5,368 nucleotides of DNA from positions 1 to 5,368 of the forward strand of contig JADFNY010000283.1 in assembly GCA_022563115.1 (NCBI GenBank), read 5' to 3'. Origin of the DNA: Acidobacteriota bacterium (lineage in GTDB: Bacteria; Acidobacteriota; UBA890). Each line of letters begins with the position of its first letter. The stretch's first letter is position 1. Made by a program: the position numbers and the translations under genes. The notes below the pieces were generated by a model. The model made no database searches and was not told the DNA's origin. It worked only from the letters and a program-made list of their open reading frames with translations. Shown one piece after another: positions 1 through 4,023 of the stretch.

Positions 1-83
1 CAAGAGGCCATCTGCGGCGTTGCCACTCCTCCACGATACATCAAGTATCGCCGTCGTCGCGGCGCCTTGCATCTGGCCTCTTG
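1..83. repeat. 10-bp inverted repeat upstream of the PIN gene
   Basis: CAAGAGGCCA at 1-10 is perfectly complementary to TGGCCTCTTG at 74-83, with 63 bases between the arms. Beyond the ten bases the match breaks down, although a TGC/GCA pair follows two mismatches. The left arm sits exactly at the window edge, so a longer repeat could extend outside. No coding sequence could be recognised in this stretch in any frame. It could be an operator, part of a mobile-element end, or chance. Confidence 0.25.
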
Positions 84-129
84 TCGTCGCAACCAGACCC
101 ATCACACTTTCACCACGGCCTGCTAGGAA

Positions 130-546
130 GTGGCAACGCGCATCGGCGTGGACACGAACGTCGTTCTGTCGGTTCTCGTCGATCGCAACGCCGAACAACA
201 GGCGCGGGCGGCGGAGCTCTTCGCCGCGGCGGCAGCGGGAGATCTGCGCATCGTGCTGCACCAAGTGGCGATCAACGAGTCGGTGCACGTGATGGAAAAC
301 GTCTATGAAGTGAAACCCGTCGCCGTGGCAGCGATTTTGCGTGACCTGCTGGCGTTACCGGGCGTGGTAACGATCGACGAGCTCGACTGGCCGACGGTGT
401 TGAGCCTGTGGCCACGGCGCATCACGGACTTCGGCGATGCCTGCTTGGCTGCGGTAGCAAAGTCCGACGCCTTCGACGCCCTGGCGACGTTTGATGCCGG
501 GTTCAGGAAACAATTACGACGGCAGGGTTTGGCGACGCACTGGTAG
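130..546 (+). CDS. PIN-domain (VapC-like) ribonuclease toxin
   Basis: The 138-residue product has the usual length and acidic pattern of a PIN-domain endoribonuclease. Asp8 lies in the N-terminal strand (RIGVDTNVVLSVLV), Glu50 in INESVHVMENVY, Asp100 and Asp103 in RITDFGDACLAAVA, and Asp122 in LATFDAGF. In this family these residues bind Mg2+ or Mn2+ and cleave RNA, and most members are VapC toxins inhibited by a small antitoxin encoded just upstream. The GTG at 130 is the earliest possible start, because an in-frame TAG occupies 124-126. The purine-rich AGGAAG at 125-130 runs directly into the start codon, so there is no normal Shine-Dalgarno spacing and translation may be leaderless or coupled. 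No antitoxin-like protein is visible in the ~125 bases available upstream, so the partner is either outside the window or missing. The PIN fold call is firm. The toxin role is inferred. Confidence 0.82.
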   Translation: MATRIGVDTNVVLSVLVDRNAEQQARAAELFAAAAAGDLRIVLHQVAINESVHVMENVYEVKPVAVAAILRDLLALPGVVTIDELDWPTVLSLWPRRITDFGDACLAAVAKSDAFDALATFDAGFRKQLRRQGLATHW

Positions 547-611
547 CTGACGCTGGTGGTCACGCCCCCGTGAACGGCGTATCCTGACTGCCTCCCGCGG
601 GGACTTCCAGC

Positions 612-727
612 ATGAGTGTCGACATCGAGCCCATCAACGCCGCCTTGGCCGGCAGCTACGAGATCGAGCGCGAGCTCGGTGCCGGCGGAATGGCCGCGGT
701 GTTCCTCGCCCGCGACGTCAAGCACCC
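612..727 (+). pseudogene. 5' fragment of a Ser/Thr protein kinase gene
   Basis: From ATG 612 the first ~38 residues match the start of a bacterial Hanks-type (PknB-like) kinase. SYEIERELGAGGMAAVFLA is followed by RDVKH, and the glycine-rich ATP-binding loop GAGGMAAV lies at residues 23-30. A purine-rich GCGGGGA stands about 8-14 bases before the start. After His38 (codon 723-725) the similarity ends abruptly. The VALK lysine, the HRD catalytic loop and the DFG motif are all absent, and the frame runs on as low-complexity Arg/Ser-rich sequence to a stop at 908 that belongs to antisense vapC DNA. The real 3' boundary is therefore about 725-731. Kinases that open this way are abundant in Gemmatimonadota and related phyla. 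This stub cannot encode a working kinase. Confidence 0.72.
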
Positions 728-730
728 TGG

Positions 731-1039
731 CTGGATGATTCCCACTTCGATGGCAGCGACCTTGGCGAGGGCGTCGAAGTCGCGATCCCGGTGCAATACC
801 GCCAGCGAGTGGCGCTGCGCGCAGGCGGCGATCAAACAGTCGACGCTCGAACGCACGGTGAAACCGGCTCGCCGGGCGGTGCGGAAGAGGTCGGCTGCCT
901 CGAGGTAGACCGCGAGCGGCATCGGGGACTCGACCATCGGCAGGGCCAGCATCGCTTCGCGGACCACGGCATGGGCAGCGGGATCGCGAATCCCCTGCAG
1001 GACCTCCTGCACGACCGGTGGGCAGGTGACGACTTCTTC
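731..1039 (-). pseudogene. vapC: 3' part of a vapC (PIN-domain toxin) gene
   Basis: On the minus strand, translation from about 1039 downward gives EEVVTCPPVVQEVLQG, then a helical stretch, then RSSVDCLIAACAQR and VLHRDRDFDALAKV. This is a classic VapC C-terminal body. The conserved Glu of the second PIN motif (in VVQEVLQG), the Asp of SSVDCLI (codon 839-841) and the Asp residues of HRDRDFD (785-787 and 779-781) are all present. The N-terminal ~35 residues, including the first catalytic Asp (normally in a VDTSVW-like strand), are missing. The upstream minus-frame sequence is antisense to the neighbouring nuclease gene and shows no PIN motif. The native stop also seems lost, since the frame continues through the kinase stub to 656-658. 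Both ends are therefore broken. The boundaries are estimates (within about 10 bases), taken from where similarity to each neighbour ends. Confidence 0.75.
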
Positions 1040-1354
1040 GCGCGCCGGGCCTCCGGTGCGGATCCGGTGCTCGTGACCGGCGACTTCAACGCCGGCGAAA
1101 CCAACCCGGCGTTCCAGCAGTTGCTGGAAGCGCCCGAGGTCGCGTTGTTCGACACCTTCCGGTCGCTTCATCCGGCGGCCCGGGAGGTGGGAACCTTCAA
1201 CGGCTTCGAGGGGACGACGCGGGGGGAGAAGATCGACGCCGTCCTCGCTTCGGAGGCTTGGAAGATTCTTGCCGCGGAGATCGTCCGCGCCGCCCGCCAG
1301 GGTCGATATCCCTCGGATCACTTTCCGGTTACGGCGACCCTGACGTTGCGGTAG
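1040..1354 (+). pseudogene. 3' fragment of an endonuclease/exonuclease/phosphatase-family gene
   Basis: The last ~103 codons of the frame ending at TAG 1352-1354 carry hallmarks of the EEP superfamily (DNase I / exonuclease III / sphingomyelinase fold). They are DPVLVTGDFNAGE with GDFN at 1079-1090, GEKIDAVLAS (the usual IDYVL-type motif), and SDHFPV with its catalytic His at 1319-1321. Intact members are usually about 250 residues or more and start with a metal-binding Asn/Glu half. That half is absent, because the sequence upstream of about 1040 is antisense vapC. An ATG at 791 opens the frame, but the intervening codons read as nonsense. Family members with this ending are commonly secreted or cytoplasmic phosphodiesterases. 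The substrate cannot be told. The remnant lacks half of the active site. Confidence 0.75.
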
Positions 1355-1438
1355 CCGATACCTCGACCAACGTCGCCCGCCCGTGGCCGTCCAATTCGGT
1401 ATGGACGTCTGCTCGGGCGGACCAGACTTTCTCTCATC

Positions 1439-1513
1439 GAGTGTAAACGCTATTGAGGTCATTTCGACGTGTCAACTGATAGTTGACATGATGTCAACCA
1501 CAGGTTTACACTC
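1439..1513. promoter_or_regulatory. Nested inverted-repeat operator/promoter region of the higBA locus
   Basis: Several perfect inverted repeats are nested here. An outer pair, GAGTGTAAAC (1439-1448) and GTTTACACTC (1504-1513), brackets an inner array of three alternating half-sites: TGTCAAC (1470-1476), GTTGACA (1482-1488) and TGTCAAC (1492-1498). The first two form a 19-bp perfect palindrome (1470-1488) with a 3-base centre. The last two form a 17-bp perfect palindrome (1482-1498) with a single central base. HigA-type antitoxins autoregulate by binding palindromes over their own promoter, so this is a likely operator for the HigA encoded downstream. Promoter elements are ambiguous. One option is TTGAGG (1453-1458) with GATAGT (1478-1483), spacer 19. 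Another is TTGACA (1483-1488) with a poor -10. In both cases repressor binding would cover the promoter. Confidence 0.6.
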
Positions 1514-1516
1514 CCA

Positions 1517-1637
1517 GTGATTCGCACTGAGGGGATACCGGCCGACGCGGTACTCGATCCACGTGAACGGTCCCTGGTGCACGTTCGAGTTTCGTGATGG
1601 TGAGGCGCTGGCGGTGGACTTGGAGCAGTACCACTGA
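1517..1637 (+). pseudogene. higB: Degenerate HigB (RelE/ParE-superfamily) toxin gene with internal deletion
   Basis: The frame ending at TGA 1635-1637 reads LRGYRPTRYSIHVNGPW, then CTFEFRDGEALAVDLEQYH. This is the C-terminal half of a HigB/RelE-like mRNA interferase, whose usual ending is GxYSIRVNxxWRICFRW...VEIxDYH. That frame is closed by TGA at 1518-1520, so it cannot be translated from a normal N-terminus. In a different frame, GTG 1517 starts VIRT, which is how many HigB proteins begin, and it soon stops at 1595-1597. The simplest reading is one gene with about 50 codons deleted between roughly 1526 and 1527, out of frame. Only ~36 C-terminal residues plus the start survive of an expected ~90. 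It lies just downstream of the operator and 34 bases before higA, which is the standard higBA order. The C-terminal match is strong. The exact deletion endpoints and the GTG start are inferred. Confidence 0.68.
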
Positions 1638-1671
1638 TGCGGGCTCTTGCTGAGGAGGGCGGAGGAAGTCG

Positions 1672-1977
1672 ATGACGGCCGAACGAAGAACGAGGGAGCC
1701 GAGTCATCCTGGAAGCCTGCTCCGCGAAGTGGTGCTGCCGTCGATAGGCGTCAGCATTGCGCAGGCGGCGCGGGAAATGGGCGTCAGCCGCCAGCAGCTC
1801 TACATGATTTTGCGCGAGGAACGTGCGATCACCGCAGAGATGGCGATGCGGTTGGGCAAGTACTGCGGCAACGGGGCCGAACTGTGGCTCAACATGCAGC
1901 GCGCCCATGATCTTTGGCGGGCGCGGCGAGCGCTTGCCGATGAGATCGCCGCCATTCCGACGCGGGCGGCGAGCTGA
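1672..1977 (+). CDS. higA: HigA-type XRE-family antitoxin
   Basis: This is a complete 101-residue HigA antitoxin. It has the N-terminal HPG motif (residues 12-14) followed by LLREVVLP, a helix-turn-helix at about 28-48 (SIAQAAREMGVSRQQLYMIL), and the signature ending of the family, ITAEMAMRLGKYCGNGAE with ELWLNMQRAHDLWRAR (69-85). HigA binds and neutralises the HigB ribosome-dependent mRNA interferase and represses its own operon. The ATG is unambiguous: an in-frame TGA lies at 1651-1653, no other start follows it, and a strong GGAGGA (1661-1666) sits five bases upstream. The length is normal and no frameshift is visible. Its toxin partner immediately upstream appears inactivated, leaving a solitary antitoxin and DNA-binding protein. 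It could persist as a repressor of its own promoter or as protection against a related HigB elsewhere. Confidence 0.9.
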   Translation: MTAERRTREPSHPGSLLREVVLPSIGVSIAQAAREMGVSRQQLYMILREERAITAEMAMRLGKYCGNGAELWLNMQRAHDLWRARRALADEIAAIPTRAAS

Positions 1978-2012
1978 AGGCCGGTCCGTCGGGGAGCGGG
2001 CCCCTGCCGCCG

Positions 2013-2168
2013 ATGGTACAGGCTGGGATCAGCCACATGGACAAGACCACGAGCGAGTTCACCGACGCGCTGCAACAAGCACGCGACGACTTCCGCGAAG
2101 AGCGGCGCGAGGAGCGTGCGTTCCAACGGCGATCTCCAACCGGCGCGCACCCGCCGCGGTCGTTGTGA
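2013..2168 (+). CDS. Small charged-helix protein, possibly frameshifted
   Basis: I do not recognise this gene. ATG 2013 (51 codons) or, more likely, the in-frame ATG 2037 opens a frame with strongly GC-rich third positions, reading MDKTTSEFTDALQQARDD then FREERREERAFQ. This is a highly charged, probably helical or coiled-coil segment. After about 2120 the frame turns into Arg/Pro-rich sequence and stops at 2166-2168. The -1 frame over the same stretch instead reads APAAVVVICLLRMMFEVEW, a short hydrophobic membrane-like segment. It ends at TGA 2210-2212, overlapping the next gene's GTG by the common GTGA arrangement. The original gene may therefore have spanned 2037-2212 as a ~57-residue single-pass membrane protein, now split by a one-base indel. 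Small proteins of this build are frequent in phage operons. Shine-Dalgarno support is weak. Confidence 0.4.
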   Translation: MVQAGISHMDKTTSEFTDALQQARDDFREERREERAFQRRSPTGAHPPRSL

Positions 2169-2208
2169 TTTGCCTGCTGCGGATGATGTTCGAAGTGGAG
2201 TGGAAGCG

Positions 2209-3591
2209 GTGAAAAATATCCCGAGTCTCGACGAAATCAACGTGATCCCGCCGGGTACCACAAACGTGCTCACTTGGCCGGTCATCGAGGTCGTGGATTT
2301 CCGGGTCGATCGCAGAGAAGACCATCTCCGAGTTTCGTACCCGTATTTTGATGAGGACCGATGGCCAACGTACCCAGCCGATTCTCTCGTCGAAGGCGTT
2401 GGGGCGACGTTCGGCATGGGGTGGCTCGTGTACTACAGCCACGACGATGGACGTTGGGTTGCGGAGGGGCTCGACTGGTGGCGCTCTCCCGAGCGGCGCA
2501 GAGACGGGATCATGCCGCTGGCGCACATGACTCGGGGAGGGCCGAGCGGCGACGACCCGGTTGCCATCTTTGCCGCCGGCCCGTCGAGGTACACGCCCGA
2601 CAAAGCGGAATACAGATACCGCACCGCTCTGAAATGGTTTCGATGGAGCGACATGGAACCCATCGAGGTAGAGACACCCGAACCACCCGCCCCGGAGGCG
2701 AAAGGCCACAACTGGCCGCTGTTTGAAGACGGGCGTGCCCCTATCGTCGTGATGTCTCCCACGGCTCAGATGTCACGGGCCGTGTGGCGCGCCTGGCTCA
2801 AGCAGTACGTACCGATCGTCGTTGAGCCCGGATGGGACGGGACGCACACGCCTCTGCAGGCCAGGTGGCGAGCCGAGATCAAGACGCTGGCGAAGCGCAA
2901 CGCCGCTCGCGGCCTCGTCTCTACCTTCTGGCTCGAGGGCGACAACGACGGCGACGATGCTGGCTCCACCTTTCCGAGTTGGGACAAACTCATCGCCGGC
3001 ACGCAGCGCGTGTTCGACGAGCTTTCCGATGTGCCCGGCTGGAAGATCCTCGGCATCGGCTACGACGTGCAGGAGCGCGGCGTCCAGGGCGAAGTCAACC
3101 GCTGGCTTGGCTGGTGCGGGGAGAATCGCCCCGAGGGTTGGCTATTTTGCGCACGAGCCCTACCGGACAGGAACTATGGCGGCGACGTCGCGGCCTGGGA
3201 AGACCATCTGCCCACGCTCGACATGATGGATGCGGTTCTCCTGGGCGAGATCAGGCGCTCAGGGAAGCGTCCAGTCTGGAACACCGAGCGCAACCGTGCC
3301 CAAGACGGAGGCCGGGGGAAACACACGACCGAAGAGAACATGCCGACCATGATCCGTATTGCTCGCGCACGAAACGTCGGGTTGATCATGGGAATTCAGG
3401 GGCCGGCGGGCAGAGTGTCGGACTTCGGATCGACACACGCGGCCTGGCCAGCAGAATTCCGTGCCGCTCTGCTTCGCGGCGATCCCGAACCCGGACCTGA
3501 GCCCGGGCCGAAACCTGGCGAATGGGTTGCGCTTAACGATGCCGAGCTCGCTGAGTTATTCCAACGGGGGGCAGCCAAGCTGCTCAGCTGA
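2209..3591 (+). CDS. Phage-like two-domain protein with predicted TIM-barrel (possible glycosidase)
   Basis: I cannot assign a family with certainty. GTG 2209 is preferred over the upstream in-frame GTG 2116. It overlaps the preceding stop as GTGA, has GGAG at 2197-2200 eight bases away, and the preceding 31 codons read as poor coding sequence. The product is 460 residues. Residues 1-150 form a Trp/Tyr-rich N-terminal domain (VIPPGTTNVLTWPV, DGRWVAEGLDWWRSPE, RTALKWFRW). Residues 175-400 show a regular strand-helix alternation fitting a (beta/alpha)8 barrel: APIVVMSP, VPIVVEPGW, GLVSTFWLE, ILGIGYDVQE, GWLFCARA, MMDAVLLGEI, RPVWNTERNR, VGLIMGIQG. Glu289 follows predicted strand 4 and Glu360 follows strand 7, where clan GH-A glycosidases carry their acid/base and nucleophile. 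A PEPGPEPGPKPG linker (427-438) leads to a short helical tail. There is no signal peptide. A virion-associated or cargo glycan-degrading enzyme is plausible but inferred from pattern alone. Confidence 0.68.
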   Translation: MKNIPSLDEINVIPPGTTNVLTWPVIEVVDFRVDRREDHLRVSYPYFDEDRWPTYPADSLVEGVGATFGMGWLVYYSHDDGRWVAEGLDWWRSPERRRDGIMPLAHMTRGGPSGDDPVAIFAAGPSRYTPDKAEYRYRTALKWFRWSDMEPIEVETPEPPAPEAKGHNWPLFEDGRAPIVVMSPTAQMSRAVWRAWLKQYVPIVVEPGWDGTHTPLQARWRAEIKTLAKRNAARGLVSTFWLEGDNDGDDAGSTFPSWDKLIAGTQRVFDELSDVPGWKILGIGYDVQERGVQGEVNRWLGWCGENRPEGWLFCARALPDRNYGGDVAAWEDHLPTLDMMDAVLLGEIRRSGKRPVWNTERNRAQDGGRGKHTTEENMPTMIRIARARNVGLIMGIQGPAGRVSDFGSTHAAWPAEFRAALLRGDPEPGPEPGPKPGEWVALNDAELAELFQRGAAKLLS

Positions 3592-3632
3592 TGGGCGCGC
3601 TGGCAGTACCGATCATCGAGAAGGCGATGTAG
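3591..3632 (+). pseudogene. Start of a truncated gene following the barrel protein
   Basis: The stop codon of the preceding gene (TGA 3589-3591) shares its A with an ATG, the TGATG arrangement typical of translationally coupled phage genes. The frame MGALAVPIIEKAM runs 13 codons to TAG 3630-3632. Its end coincides with the point where a minus-strand ORF beginning at 3677 stops looking coding (about 3627). The likely reading is a downstream gene of the same operon cut by a rearrangement at about 3630, not a genuine 13-residue peptide. The product is not recognisable from so short a piece. Confidence 0.3.
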
Positions 3633-3677
3633 CTGGGCGATGGCCAGCTGCTTCTCGGGGCTGATGGGCTTCGACAT
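3627..3677 (-). pseudogene. 5' fragment of an unidentified minus-strand gene
   Basis: Minus-strand ATG at 3677-3675 opens a frame reading MSKPISPEKQLAIAQLH, a natural-looking protein start. From about 3627 downward it becomes antisense to the end of the barrel-protein region, although the open frame continues to 3396. Only the first ~17 codons look genuine. A GGAG on the minus strand lies about a dozen bases upstream, which is rather far for a ribosome binding site. The product is unknown. The piece could be the beginning of a small regulatory or toxin-antitoxin protein, but nothing in it is diagnostic. Confidence 0.25.
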
Positions 3678-3784
3678 CCGGTCAGGTCAGCTCCAGCGGC
3701 CGCGCCATCACAGCCGCGCCTCCTGTTTCGGCGCCTCAATCGAGGTCGGGGAAGAGGAGGCAGGGCAGAGGTCGAGGCGCGTCA

Positions 3785-3834
3785 TTGGTACCTTCCAGAA
3801 ACCACCGTTGGTACCAGATTGATACCGAGAAACC
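3785..3834. repeat. Cluster of TTGGTACC / AGAAACC direct repeats
   Basis: TTGGTACC occurs at 3785-3792 and 3808-3815, with a one-mismatch copy TTGATACC at 3819-3826. The start-to-start spacings are 23 and 11 bases, close to two and one helical turns. The first and third copies are each followed by AGAAACC (3797-3803 and 3828-3834), making a composite repeat. TTGGTACC contains the palindrome GGTACC. Same-face iterated sites suit binding by a regulator or by the arm-binding domain of a tyrosine recombinase, but no integrase gene is in the window. The first copy overlaps the start of a tiny minus-strand ORF at 3785. Confidence 0.45.
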
Positions 3835-3944
3835 CTGAAATCAGCCGCACCCACGCGACGGCACTGCCGCCAAACGGCCAGAAGAGGCGGTCTACGGGGC
3901 CTCCGAAGATCGAGCTACAACCCGCAGTTCAAGAACCAGGTCCT

Positions 3945-3973
3945 TTGATCCCATGGAGAGGATCTCGTATCGT
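3945..3973 (+). promoter_or_regulatory. Possible sigma-70-type promoter for the CapA gene
   Basis: TTGATC (3945-3950) and TATCGT (3968-3973) each match four of six consensus positions and are exactly 17 bases apart. They would give a leader of about 45 bases before ATG 4024. The location suits the CapA-family gene, but matches of this quality arise by chance and the organism's sigma-factor preference is unknown. Confidence 0.25.
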
Positions 3974-4023
3974 CGCGGCTGCCGTTCTGTTCCCCTGAAT
4001 CGCATCAACGCCGGGAGGGAATC

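Larger units (their letters stand above)
3633..4023. other. Intergenic stretch without a complete gene
   Basis: About 390 bases separate the phage-like segment from the CapA gene. I see only fragments here: the 5' end of a minus-strand frame (3677), two tiny minus-strand frames that overlap by one codon's bases (3785-3708 with 25 codons, beginning MTRLDLCPASSS, and 3708-3682 with 8 codons), a cluster of TTGGTACC-type repeats (3785-3834), and a weak promoter candidate before the CapA gene. The two small frames are joined by TGATG and the second ends four bases before the 3677 start. That is an operon-like arrangement, but with no recognisable products. The bases 3840-3940 show no structure I can interpret. 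Confidence 0.45.

Noticed and set aside
303..725. A 140-codon minus-strand open frame
   Set aside because: It is antisense to the PIN gene and the kinase stub, has no family motifs and is rich in residues typical of shadow frames in GC-rich DNA.
656..1462. A 268-codon minus-strand open frame as one protein
   Set aside because: Only its middle part (about 731-1039) resembles a protein family (VapC). The ends are antisense to the nuclease fragment and the kinase stub.
1439..1513. An integron attC recombination site
   Set aside because: The outer inverted repeat does not fit the RYYYAAC / GTTRRRY core-site pattern, and the inner half-sites fit an operator better.
1991..2004. GC-rich hairpin (GGGG and CCCC arms) after higA as a terminator
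   Set aside because: The stem is only four base pairs and no T-run follows.
2116..2208. Upstream in-frame GTG as start of the barrel protein
   Set aside because: The extra 31 codons read Arg-rich and non-coding, while GTG 2209 has a Shine-Dalgarno and overlaps the preceding stop.
1800..2709. Long minus-strand frames opposite higA and the barrel gene
   Set aside because: The plus strand carries clear protein motifs here. The minus frames are Arg/Ser/Ala-rich shadows without recognisable domains.
3631..3649. AGCTGG / CCAGCT hairpin as a terminator
   Set aside because: Six-base stem with no T-run. It lies inside the suspected junction and is partly explained by the minus-strand coding fragment.
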